A stretch of DNA of 64,000 nucleotides from Xanthostigma xanthostigma (lineage: Eukaryota; Arthropoda; Insecta; Raphidioptera; Raphidiidae), in the NCBI GenBank assembly GCA_963575645.1, contig OY754464.1, positions 3,844,001 through 3,908,000 of the forward strand, read 5' to 3'. Positions 51,301 to 62,717 of this stretch are shown in pieces. A model generated the notes under the pieces. It was not told the origin of the DNA. It saw only the letters and a list, made by a program, of their open reading frames with translations, and searched no databases. The position numbers and the translations under genes are program-made. The stretch's first letter is position 1. The number at the start of each line of letters is the position of its first letter.

Positions 51301-54300
51301 AATAAGTGAGCGACTGAATTACTAAGTGACTGACTGGAATGCCTTCGGTAATTTTGAAGCAGATATCTTCAACCGATTGAGATGAAAATTTGTATACACG
51401 TTTAGTTTGGATGACAATGCATGGTTAACTGTGTGACGTCACTCTAAATCCAATATGGCGGACTTCTAAATTGGCGGACTAAATTTATTATGCTTTCCTA
51501 CAATATGGGTATCAAATGAAAGGGCTTGCTGAGAATAACTCGAAAAATAAAGTGACGTCACTCTAAATCCAATATGGCGGACTTCTAAAGATGGAGGACT
51601 AAGTTTATTATGCTTTCCTACAATATGGGTATCAAATGAAAGGGCTTGCTGAGAATAACTCGAAAAATAAAGTGACGTCATTCTAAAACCAATATGGCGG
51701 ACTTCTAAAGATGGTGGACTAAGTTTTTTATGCTTTCCTACAATATGGGTATCAAATGAAAGGGCTTGCTGAGAATAACTCGAAAAATAAAGTGACGTCA
51801 TTCTAAAACCAATATGGCGGACTTCTAAAGATGGCGGACTAAGTTTTTTATGCTTTCCTACAATATGGGTATCAAATGAAAGGGCTTGCTGAGAATAACT
51901 CGAAAAATAAAGTGACGTCACTCTAAATCCAATATGGCGGACTTCTAAAAATGGCGGACTAATTTTATTATGCTTTCCTACAATTTGGGTATCAAATGAA
52001 AGGGCTTGCTGAGAATAACTCGAAAAATAAAGTGACGTCACTCTAAATCCAATATGGCTGGCTTCTAAAGATGGCGGACTAATTTTATTATGCTTTCCTA
52101 CAATATGGGTATAAATGAAAGGCTTGCTGAGAATAACTCGGAAAATAAAGTGACGTCAGTCTAAATCCAATATGGCGGACTTCTAAAGATGGCGCACTGG
52201 TTTTTACAAGAAAGTTATGAATTTTTTTTTCTAAACTCATAATTTCAGAAATATTTTGAAAAAAAAATCTGTTGTTCTTTTGTTCTGAAGATGTTAGTTA
52301 GGTAGTTCTTTGTTTCATTTTTGCATGACATAATAACATATTACATAGAGAACCATGAAATTATTAAATTTATTTTTTTCCTTTCTGTGTTTCATTATTT
52401 TCAACTGTTATTTTTTTCTTAAATTAAGTAAATTAAGTTATATTATTAAGCTCCAAGTGTCGTTAAATATATACACCGATTTTCAAACAAAACACCGGGG
52501 AATATGCTGTAAAATTTCGCGCCTTGTAATTCTTGAATTACTTGGGCATATACTCCCACTGGTTAATTTTGCACACTGCTTATAACGTTCTTCTTTTTGC
52601 TGTATTACAATATGAAGCTCAGATAACAGATCGAAGAAATATTTTACTAAAATTGTCATATAGAGACGCAAGTAGCGTTGCCCGTCAGATGGCAGTATGC
52701 AGTATTTACAATATGAAGGTCAGATGACAAATCGAAGTGTTAACGTTACGCCGTCAGATGGCAGACGGTGTTCAGAGTTTAATTAATTTACAAAAACAAA
52801 AGCAATAGTAAATTTTTTAGTTGTCGATGTCAGTAGAGCAAGCAATTATCTGTAAAATGATATATAATTTATGTGGAGAAATTGTGTGGTTTTTTCTCAA
52901 AAGGGAGGCAAACATCTTAAACCTTAGCGTATTAATATATTAATATATATGATACTTTTGTCTAGGATGGTATACCTCATACATCGTTAAGGTAGTATGA
53001 GCACCAAGGCAATTTTAAATAAAAGGCTTGATTTTTTTTATATTTGGTAGATGGATGATATGTTTGATTTCTCCAAAACTAGTCGGTGGAAATTAAAAAC
53101 AAACTATTTAAATTAACGTTAAAACCTTAATAAATTATTGAAAACAAAAAAAATTGGTTGTCTGTAAAGTCGGTTTACGGACGATAGTTTTACGTGATAA
53201 CGTATTCCGTAATACATAACCTAAACCTCCCAAAATTTGGTTTCAATCCGCTTATCCTTGGTGTCGGAATGATAAGAAATGTCAAAAGTGACGTTTGCAA
53301 CTTACAAAGTATTATGTTCTAATAATAATTAGTTATTCCAATACTTAACTTAGGAGGCGTTGCATTTCACAATATACGAATGTCAAAAAATTGAATTAAA
53401 CATTAGAAATGCAGCCGTTTTCATGTTAAGACAAGACATACGTTTGCTTCTAATTTCCATGTACGGCAAATAAAGACAACCGACCGCGTCGCGCCATGCA
53501 TTAGACAACATTGCATTTATACAGCTATTTTTCTATATTTTGTATAAAAAAACTGTTTAGGCAAACTCTGTTATACGAAATCTATGTAAAATGTTCTCCT
53601 CTTTCGTTTAAGACTGGTTTCAAACCGATCTTATTTAAATTGAGCGAGAAATTAGCAAAAAGCACGCACAGGGTCAGGCGGAACGTTACGCGTTAGGAAC
53701 GTTACACTTTTTCGTGCATGCAGCCGGTGTTTTATCAATTTATAATATTGGGGATTCATCAATTTATAAGACGTTATCACGTCAAAAAAAAAAAACGTTG
53801 TGCCCAACTAATTAAAAAGATATTTGATCTTTTTAATTAAATATCTTTTTAATTAGTCGGGCACAACGTTTTTTTTTTGTTTTCAATAATTTATTAAGGT
53901 TTTAACTTTAATTTAAATAGTTTTTTTTTTAATTTCCACCGACTAGTTTTGGAGAAATCAATGAAAACATATCATCCATCTACCGTTTTACTATAAAGCC
54001 AATGTTAAATATGCCTACTTTTGAAGTCATTTATTTAATTAAATAATCGGGCCACCCCCCCACTAAAATTTTCAGAACTGGTTTAGACTCAGTCCAACTT
54101 CATATAAAAAAAATCAAGCCTTTTATTTAAAATTGCCTTGGTGCTCGTACTACCTTAAAAGTCGTTAAAAGAGAAAATATCTATCAAAACACAAAATAAG
54201 AGAAAAAACTGTAAATGTGCACTTACTATTAAGAAGAGCCATCTTGCGATAATTAATGTAATTATAATTGCACCACTCCAATGCTTCTTGATAACCGTTC

Positions 54301-56819
54301 TCATTTTCGGATCTCCACTCGTCAAATAATGTCGCCATCGCCAAATGATCGCTGAGTTCGTTTCGTTCCAATTTAATTTCTCTAGCAAGATCTCTCTTGT
54401 CTAAGCCAGTCGTAAAGAATTCAGTATCAATGCTTAAAATTGTAACTATATTAACTATTGGATCGATACATTTGAATATATACGAATATATAAGAGCTTT
54501 CGAAAGTTTCGGAGGCAGTGCGAATAAAGCTATCGACTTCCCGAGAGGCGTCAGTTGTTCTTCCGGAGTTAAAACATTTAAATTTATCAATTCGTCTACG
54601 GATTGTTTAACGGAATTTTCATCCGGTGGATCTGGTAACTGCTTAAAGAAATCAACTGCTTTCACGTCACGACTGTACACCTTCGCATCTAAAAATAAAA
54701 ACCGACTTTAACATACAGATATTTTAGAAATAATATTGTTTTTTTTTTTGCAAAATTGAAATAAATGGAGATAAAAATAATCAATCAGGTTACGCATTAT
54801 CTGGGTACTGCACAACACATATCATGCTTCTTCTTCGATTTTTTAATGACGTCTGTAGCTTCCATAATTTTGTAAACAATAAATATTTACAAAAATAAGA
54901 AGCGCGCGCAATGCTTTACTATATCCGACTTTTCACATAGGATAGTTCACTGAAATGCTGCACAGCTGGCGCTATGGTCGAAGTAAAATTCCAATAACTA
55001 CTCAAGGTCAAACTATATAATACTTCAATAAATAAAATTATCGACCAATTTTTCAGACAATACAGAGTGAGTTTTAAGTTGATGCTTTTTTTTTACAGCA
55101 TATAAAAATCAAATAGACGAGCAAATATTTCAAATAGTTTTTTTATCAAAACTCAAAAATAAGAGAGAAACAGCCTTTCGAAGTTTAAATAAATTTCATT
55201 AAATTTTCTTTAATTTTGAGGTCGGTCCTGGGGTTATATTATGTCACTATGAAAATAAGTTGTTATTATCAAGTATGTTGGTGCTTATTTGAAACTGACA
55301 TGTGTATTGTTCTGTTTTTGAGAGAACAATTTCTGTGAATACTTGATAATAATAACATATTTCCATAGTGACATAATATAACCCCAGGACCGACCTCAAA
55401 ATTAAAGAAAATTTATTTAAACTTCGAAAGGCTGTTTCTTTCTTATTTTTGAGTTTTGATATAAAAACTATTTGAAATATTTGCTCGTCTATTTGATTTT
55501 TATACGCTGTAAAAAAAAAAGCATCAACTTAAAACTCACCCTGTATATTAACAAAAAATATAATTAATACATTAACGTTTCGATCTTCTTCAGAACGGAT
55601 CTAAAAAATATAAAAAATAATTAATATTTCATTTCTAATTCGGATCGAAACGTTAATGTATTAATTATATTTTTTGTTAATATATTGTCTGAAAAATTGG
55701 TCGATAATTTTATTTATTGAAGAGTTCTAATCAGACGTTAATCAAAGATTTGAAAATATATAATAGTTTGTACTCACCTAAAACAACTTTGGTTAATGAT
55801 ACCCTCAATACTTCAGCTAACGAAAATTCATCCATATTATCGTATTTTTCTTTCGGGAATAAATGATACGATTCTCCCGGTTGCACTCTTCCGGCGCGTC
55901 CTCTGCGTTGATTAACACTCGACCGAGATATCCAATGGTTATCTATATACTCCGTACCATGATCTAAATTCAGTCTTTTTTCTTTATGAGTTCCGGTGTC
56001 AACAACGTAGACCACATCATCGATAGTGACACTCGTTTCGGCAATGTTCGTTGCTAAAATGATTTTCCGGACGCCGGGAGGTGGATGATTAAAAATTAAT
56101 CTTTGGTCGTCATGTGTAAGCCGCGAATGCAACGGCAAAACTAAACTGGTGGCTGGATCCATCGTTTCATTTAATATGTTTCTCACTTTGCGGATATCCT
56201 CCCAGCCCGGAAGAAAACATAAAATAGCACCGTCCGATTTATTTTTGTCTATCCAGCTTATCATCGTCGCAACATCTTCAGGCACTATATTTGGATTTGT
56301 TTCATTGCACATTTTTTCAGTGTTATTCAGGGACAATTCAATATCTTCTAAGAAATGAGATTTGACGGGATATGAAAAACCTGGAACAAATAATAAGGCC
56401 CTAAGTTGAAAATATAACATACTAATATACATCAATCGCCATAATTACATAGGCCTAATAGTGATTGATGTTTTAATTTATTTTTACTTTGTACTAATCC
56501 GTTTCCTATTTTTTTTTTTTAAGTGAAAACTTCTTTAGCGGCGTTGTACACTTTTTTTGTAATGGGTAAAAAATGTTAAACTCGCGTCAGGTCACGTGAC
56601 CGCGTCAGGACACGTGACCCTGATCGAAAATTTTTATACAACGTTAGACATCTAGCGTTGAAATATCGTACATAAAAAAGCAATCTATGATACAAACCAT
56701 TTTTTATTTATACAACGTTAGACATCTAGCGTTGAAATATCGTTCATAAAAATGCAATCTATGATACAAACCATTTTATTAGTGTATTTGCCATAAGGCA
56801 CTTACACTATTGGCGTCGG

Positions 56820-56879
<60 letters not shown>

Positions 56880-59800
56880 ACCACGATAACTCTCGACAGA
56901 CTTAATCGATTTAAATGAAATTTGGTCCACATGTTGGAATCCATCATCGCAAGAAGCCTATTTAAAATGGGCCCGATCGGGCCATTTTAAGGGGGGTATT
57001 TAGGGGTTGAAAAATGTTTTTGGGCCCAAAAATACCGAAAAAAATCTCAGAATCGTTTCAAATTTGAAATTTAACCCTTTAGTAATTATTGAAATGTGCT
57101 GCTAAAATTTTAATAAAATCGGCCCGACAGAACCGGACTTACAAATTTTATGAAAACGCAAGTTTACTGATATGGATTTACATACTGAAGGGTGTATATA
57201 ATTTGGTACAGATGTTGAATTGGTATGTAGTATTGAAATTAAGTAAAAAAATGTTGTTTTAAGGGGTGTATTAGAGGATAATTTTTTTTATTTTGTCCAA
57301 AAACAAAGTTAAGTTCATACAATAGAGCCACACTGCTTATAAAAGCAAATACACTATATTGTCGGCAGGGTTTCGCACTGCGACCCGAGTTTTTTACAAG
57401 TGTTGCCAATAAATAAACAATGCTTCTAAATGCAAAAAATTAAGACGTTAATATTCAAGTTTTCACTTCTGCCGGCACTCCTGGAGTGCAACCCGTCTTT
57501 TTTTTAATTAAATATCTGAACATAACAAATACAGGGTTTTGGACCGTTATTATTTATTCTACTGACCTGGAATGTGAAGCGCCGGAGCGTTATCGAAATA
57601 TTTCTGAAACAACTGAGCATCGATTGTTGCGCTCATTATAATAACTTTGAGGTTAGGGTTGACATCCAACACTTTGCGTAAGAGTACCAGAAGGATGTCA
57701 GTATTTATATCCCTTTCGTGTGCTTCGTCAACTATGACATGCGTCAAATTAGTGAGGTTAGGATCTTGAGTTAATTTCCGTAATAAAACTCCTGAAAATA
57801 AAATATAAATCCATACAAATAAGTAATACTTATTATAAATGCGAAAGTAACTTTAGTTGTCCGTTACCTACTGCTGCTGAGCAGATTGTGATAAAATTTG
57901 GCAAGGAGATAGATTGCATCCTGAAGAAGGACACAGGCTACCTTTTGTCTCAAAAAAAATCTGGAGGGGGGGTGGAAATAAGGAATGAAAATCTATATTG
58001 GGAATCCATCATTTGTCAAGTTAGGGATAGAAAATTCATATTTAGGCTTTTCGTAAGAGCTCAAGATTAAGTGTATCCGCGTTTTTGCAAAATTATCCCT
58101 CAAAGGGGTAAATTAGGTGATGATTTCAAAATTCATATACAGTATGTAAACGCGTAAGGTGCACATAGGGAAATTAGCATTGGGAAAAAAATACTTGGAT
58201 CAGAGTTAGTCATGACTGCATTAATTGTTATTTCTATTGAATTATCGTGTTAATTTTGATGATTTCTATTTTATTTTGATTTATTTCTATTTTACTTGGC
58301 TTTTTTAATAATAAAAAGCTCTTATAAATCATTATTTTAATTTTTTTTGTACAAAAATAAAACAAAAAAACAACTCCATCTGTTTGGAAACATTTCATTC
58401 AAAAATTGTCTGACTGGTATGACGTATGCGCGTTGGTAAATCAGTGACCCAATGTCTTTAGGTTCAACACGAATAGGCGGAGATATTTGATCTCGCACCA
58501 TATTTAAGTATTTTTGGGCATTTAATGTCCCATTAATAAAAAAAGTCCGATTATGTTGTAATCATTTGAATATTTGCTTCGGTAGTATACACATTCATTT
58601 TGCAAAAGAATATTATCTGTCAAATTGAAAAACAAGATTTCAAGGCTCACTCTGATCCAGTCATTTTTTCCCAATGTTAATTTCCCTATGTGCACCTTAC
58701 GTGTTTACATACTGTATACATATCTCAAAACGTATAAACATAGTGTTTTAAAGTGGTACTGCAATACGGCCATTCTGTAATGTGATGGGAATGGGTACAG
58801 AATAAAGATTTTAAAGTCAGAATAAATTCGAGTAAACTGTACGACAGCGTACCTGTTGTGCAGTACAACACAGCTCCTGTCCTTGAATTGTAATTGCTTT
58901 GCAACCGTACACAATATCCAATAGAACGGCCGACTGATTCATTTCGTTCTCTCGCTACCTGTTCAGCCAGTGATATAGCAGCCAGACGACGAGGCTGTGT
59001 CACTACAATATTGCATTTCCCTCCGTCTCCATCTTCTATCCAATGTTCCAAGATGTACTGGGGAACCTGAGTACTTTTTCCACAGCCTGGTTCACCTTTG
59101 ATTATCACCACTCGATTATCTTCGATTAAGTCAATTATTTCTTCTCTGTAACAGAAAACAATTGTTAACAGTCGAAATTGTCAGATCGTAATGTTAAAAA
59201 CAGATGGATTGTGTTCACGGTGGACACAGTTATGCCCACCAGGGGCAGATGGGCCAACGGAGATTTTGAGAGTTCTTCCGGTAGGGCGATAATCTATATT
59301 AGTTTATATCTTTGTTGTTTACTAGAATTATTTGATTTTTAACCGACTTCAACAAAAAGGAGGAGGTTCTATGTTCGTCTGTATATTTTTTTTGACGTGA
59401 TAACGTCTTATAAATTGATGAATCACGTCAAAATAAAAAGATGAAACACCGGCTGCATGCACGAAAAAGTGTAACGTTACTAAGTGAGCAACTAGAATGC
59501 CTTCGGTAATTTTAAAGCAGATATCATCAACCGATTGAGATGAAAATTTGTATACACGTTTAGTTTGAATGACAATGCATGGTTAGCTGTGTGACGTCAC
59601 TCTAAATCCAATATGGCGGACTTCTAAAGATGGCGGACTAATTTTATTATGCTTTCCTACAATATGGGTATCAAATGAAAGGGCTTGCTGAGAATAACTC
59701 GAAAAATAAAGTGACGTTAGTTTAAATCCAATATGGCGGACTTCTAAAGATGGCGGACTAAGTTTTTGACGTGATAACGTCTTATAAATTGATGAAACAC

Positions 59801-61236
59801 CAGCTGCACGCACGAAAAAGTGTAACGTTCCGCCTGACCCTGTGCGTGCAAGCGAGAGCGCAGTAATGTATTATTAAATATGATATCCGAGTGGAATACG
59901 TTATCACGTAAAACTATCGTCCATAAACCGACTTTACAGACAACCAATTTTTTTTTTTATGTATGTTCACCGATTTCTCCGTCAATTATGGACCGATTTT
60001 CAAATTTTTTTTTATTCGAAAGAGTGCACCTCAGAGGTGGTCCCATCGGAACCAAGTCAGGATCTGATGGTGGAATCCGGAGAAATCGAGGGAAACTCTC
60101 AAGTTTCAAAGACACACATAATGTTTTTTATGTATGTTCACCGATTTTTAGTGTTAGATTAACACTAAAAAGAGAAAAATAAAATATTTTTAACAAAAAA
60201 ATTGAACCGACTTCACACTAAAAAGTAAAAAATAATTGCGTATTGAAATGTTTTGGAGTCGGTGTAGTTCTCGGAATAGATTTCATTTTGGCTGACACCG
60301 ACTCCAAAACATTTCAATACGCAATTATTACTTAAAACATTCAAGTTGAAACATTTTAAATTACCTGCATTTCGCAATTGGTAGTTGATTTTTAAATCTG
60401 TTAGATCTATTTTTATTTAAATGTTTGTAAAGTTCAACACTTCGATTTAATTCGTCCAGAGAATCGTACTCAGTGGACAAATCCTCTCCTTCTTCGTCTA
60501 CCGCAAGCTCCGCTTGACTCCCAGCAGGATTCAGCTTCGACAAAATGGGTACAATTTGTTGTTCATAAATATCATTTATCGAAGACAAACTTCTCAATGA
60601 CAATTCACTGATTTCAAAGTCAAAAGGCTCTTTATTGGATTTCAGATTTTTATTATAAACTAACGGTGTTCCTGACGGACTTATTTTGTTTTGTTGTTTA
60701 AGAAAATACAATCCTTTGGCAGCTGCTTTTTTAGACGCTTCTTGTTTTGAGCTCGCCGTTGCACTAACTTTAATTGGACTAGGCCATGGCAATTTATAAA
60801 CGCAGGTCCAGGTTCTATTTGTATTACTTTTAAATTGCGGTGTTATTTTGTGTGTAGTATGTAATTCACTATTTAATATTTGATAAAAATTGTGCAGTAT
60901 TACTTTCGGCTCTGGGAAATCTTTAATAATTTGAGCATAATCTTTTTCTTCGTACGTCTCAATTTCTTCTGAATTATCAGGACGAAATGGAATTACGTTA
61001 TCATTTTCACTGTCCTTTATTAATAATTTTGCAGCATCAAATCTCTGACTATGCAGCGATGAATGTAAATATCGACAAACATTTAAAAAGGAATAATTTT
61101 TGAGGTTAAGATTGCGGTGTCGAAGTTTAAAATTTACATTTGATACAATGTGATACGATAACTCGTAATTTTTTGTCGAAAATACTGTTCTTTTTGGCGT
61201 AATATAAACACAACGTACACATCGATTTAACAACAT
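45382..61236 (-). CDS. DHX30: DHX30-type DExH-box RNA helicase, nine exons
   Basis: Exons (minus): 61236-60365, 59145-58853, 57791-57567, 56380-55778, 54688-54227, 49782-49590, 48529-48340, 46635-46574, 45571-45382. They join in phase to 3,090 nt, 1,029 residues, with GT..AG borders. The basic N-terminus (MLLNRCVRCVYITPKR) suggests mitochondria. A dsRNA-binding domain lies at about 105-180 (EPKVILHNFYQILN...ASSKQEASKKAAAKGL). Helicase motifs: I GEPGCGKSTQ, Ia QPRRLAAISLAEQV, II DEAHERD, III SATI, IV CFLPGWEDI, V TNIAETSVTI, VI QRRGRAGR; then winged-helix/ratchet and OB-fold regions. dsRBD plus DExH plus mitochondrial leader is the DHX30 plan, a helicase of mitochondrial RNA granules and ribosome assembly. 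DHX9 or DHX36 relatives are less likely. Introns are packed with MITEs; intron 5 is ~4.4 kb. Confidence 0.9.
46675..47441. mobile_element. CAGGGTG foldback element (DHX30 intron 8)
   Basis: Ends CAGGGTGTCCCATTAAGAAT / ATTCTTAATGGGACACCCTG flanked by TATA. Inside is a second inverted pair (about 46915-47100 versus 47170-47345). The left end is only 40 bp from exon 8. Confidence 0.78.
47709..48128. mobile_element. Foldback element (DHX30 intron 7)
   Basis: AAGAGTATTCGTCCCTGCAA and its reverse complement bound ~190-bp arms around about 47915. It sits next to a copy of the repeat also found at 55.55-55.73 kb. Confidence 0.7.
48714..49228. mobile_element. hAT element, 515 bp (DHX30 intron 6)
   Basis: TIRs TAGTGATGTGCCGG / CCGGCACATCACTA; flanks ATTCTAAC and TTCTTAAC form an imperfect 8-bp TSD. 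Same family as 41026-42236 and gives the empty site for the element nested there. Confidence 0.8.
50020..51390. other. DHX30 intron 5: degenerate interspersed repeats
   Basis: It contains a CGCGAATAGCGTAAGCTAAA-type repeat at ~50025-50400, and several diverged tandem pieces around 50690-51180 sharing CGGCGCATGCGCA and the ATTGTTTTTGGGGA phrase (also seen near 35130). No coding region. Confidence 0.45.
51430..52195. repeat. 120-bp minisatellite, ~6.4 units (DHX30 intron 5)
   Basis: AAAGTGACGTCACTCTAAAT starts each unit at about 120-bp spacing, followed by CCAATATGGCGGACTTCTAA and ATGGGTATCAAATGAAAGGG. Since 120 is a multiple of 3, a 191-codon repeat frame exists on the minus strand, but it is not a gene. 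About 1.5 units recur at 59590-59765. Confidence 0.88.
52991..54154. mobile_element. TIR element, 1.16 kb, TTAA target (DHX30 intron 5)
   Basis: GGTAGTATGAGCACCAAGGC / GCCTTGGTGCTCGTACTACC with TTAA at both ends (52987-52990, 54155-54158). Inner sequences around 53080-53150 and 53880-53960 are also inverted. It carries a copy of the GTGATAACG repeat. The right end is 69 bp from exon 5. Confidence 0.75.
55063..55545. mobile_element. Foldback element (DHX30 intron 4)
   Basis: GAGTTTTAAGTTGATGC and GCATCAACTTAAAACTC bound two ~230-bp inverted arms meeting near 55300. The outer CAGAGTGA/CACCCTG ends recall the CAGGGTG family. Confidence 0.75.
55550..55735. repeat. Repeat shared with 48125-48250 (DHX30 intron 4)
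   Basis: TTAATACATTAACGTTTCGATC and its inverse flank a short loop, followed by TATATTGTCTGAAAAATTGG. The same arrangement lies at about 48135-48235 and part at 47650-47700. Confidence 0.65.
56633..56776. repeat. Direct duplication, ~72 bp x2
   Basis: TTATACAACGTTAGACATCT...GATACAAACCATTTT occurs twice in tandem, DHX30 intron 3. Confidence 0.75.
56821..56875. repeat. (TA)n microsatellite
   Basis: About 26 TA dinucleotides in DHX30 intron 3. Confidence 0.95.
58140..58714. mobile_element. Mariner-type MITE, 575 bp (DHX30 intron 2)
   Basis: Second copy of the element at 44270-44843, same orientation, TA on both sides. Confidence 0.82.
59390..59950. repeat. Composite of GTGATAACG repeat and 120-bp minisatellite
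   Basis: In DHX30 intron 1, GTGATAACGTCTTATAAATT occurs at ~59397 and ~59769, around about 1.5 units of the 120-bp minisatellite (59590-59765). It ends with ACGTTATCACGTAAAACTAT near 59905. Confidence 0.6.
60222..60330. repeat. Foldback in DHX30 intron 1
   Basis: AATAATTGCGTATTGAAATG...GACTCCAAAACATTTCAATA: arms of about 40 bp around a ~35-bp loop, 35 bp from exon 1. Confidence 0.7.
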
Positions 61237-61622
61237 TTTTATTTTACACTAAACTGACAAAAAAACGGATAAAATTTAACATATAATAATACCAATAATA
61301 CGTAACATAATTTACTGACAAGGACAGCAAAAGTCACAAATACACGTGTTTTGTAAGGTTACAAAGGTACGACGTTGCCATCTATAGCATTTTTTTAGTA
61401 ATAACTAATAAGTATATAGTTCAGACAGTTTGCACTTCGAAAAAATTCCCGGGAAGCTGTATTTTGGTATTTTTTCAATTCAAGTGCCTACGATGGTTAT
61501 TTCTAACTTTATATCCTCAACTCGTTCAATTAGCTGAGAGGGTGAATGGTGGGATTTTTAGCTAATTAGGGAACCACCCCCGACGAGTCGATAACTATTG
61601 AATAATCTTAGTCGGTCCCCAT

Positions 61623-61895
61623 CAGCGTTGCCAGACGTCCCGATTTTGGCGGGATGTCCCGATTTTTAAATCAAAATTAAATGTCCCGCGCGGGACAGGC
61701 TCAGTCCCGCTTTTCGACTTTTTGCTATCTATTGTCACGTAAACGTAATTTTAATTCAAATAAAAAGATAAATATTTGAAAACTTCTGATTATATACGTT
61801 TTTTTACTATGTCCCGCTTTCGACGAAAGAATCCCGCTGTTTTCACTCAAAGAGTTCCAAATCCTGACTTGGCAAAAAAAAAACTGGCAACGCTG
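61623..61895. mobile_element. hAT MITE relative, 273 bp
   Basis: Ends CAGCGTTGCCAG / CTGGCAACGCTG and internal sequence inverted relative to 3946-4452, but about 230 bp shorter. It lies between DHX30 and the zinc-finger gene. The 8-bp duplication is not clear (GTCCCCAT versus GTCATAGA). Confidence 0.75.
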
Positions 61896-62717
61896 GTCAT
61901 AGAGAAGAGAGTCGGTCCCAGAGAACAGAATCAGATAGGTGAGCACAAAACACAGTAGGTGAGTCATTTACTCTTCTGCGAGCAGTCATCATCTTTTAGT
62001 TGCTGTTTTAAAATATAATATTATGTAGTATTAGGTATATAGTTTTTTCCAATTTATAAAATATTCAAGCAAATGTGTCAGCCGTTATCCATTTTGTGGA
62101 GGTATAGTTGAGGAAAATTGCTCATCTTTGATTGTCAAATTGGACCAATACAACAAAATATTTTATTACGATGCTAATAATCTGCAAAGAGAAAGATCAA
62201 ATTTTTCTAAATTATTAAATTTACTATTCTAATTTCAAACTATACTACGCAAGGAATTAAAACTTTGACTCAAAAGCAAAAAGCATTTTCCCAAAACTCG
62301 CATCATCAAGATATTTTAGATGTCGCTCTGCACATTTCAGCACAAAACCTTCAGCATTCAGATTTCAGTAATCAAAAATATTGAATTTCTGCAGAATATA
62401 TCATGACGAAATTTTTATTATGAAAAACGAAGGGCTGTCATATTCCCAAGAAATTTTATTCTGAAATGGTTTCATTGTTTAAGAAGTTTGTAATTGTGAC
62501 GTAGCATTTTGATTATACCTACTTATATCAATAAAGTAGTTACGTAAACGAAAAATAAATGCCAATTAATTAACACTCTTGATTTTCATAAAAAATAATT
62601 TATTTACTAATAAACCGTAAATTTTTTAAAACTTAAACAAACGTCCTAGCGTACTGTCAAACTAGCAAAAACTGATTTTAAAAGAAATCGGAACTTTTAA
62701 GGCACATATTACAAATG
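61896..62717. other. Intergenic / 3' region of zinc-finger gene
   Basis: No frame of note. It probably holds the 3' UTR of the minus-strand zinc-finger gene, with AT-rich AATAAA-like motifs near 62550-62615. Confidence 0.4.

Noticed and set aside
51466..52041. 191-codon minus-strand repeat frame
   Set aside because: Produced by the 120-bp minisatellite in a DHX30 intron; no start context, homologue or splice support.
51430..52195. CRISPR-like array
   Set aside because: Units are contiguous 120-bp repeats without unique spacers in a eukaryotic intron.
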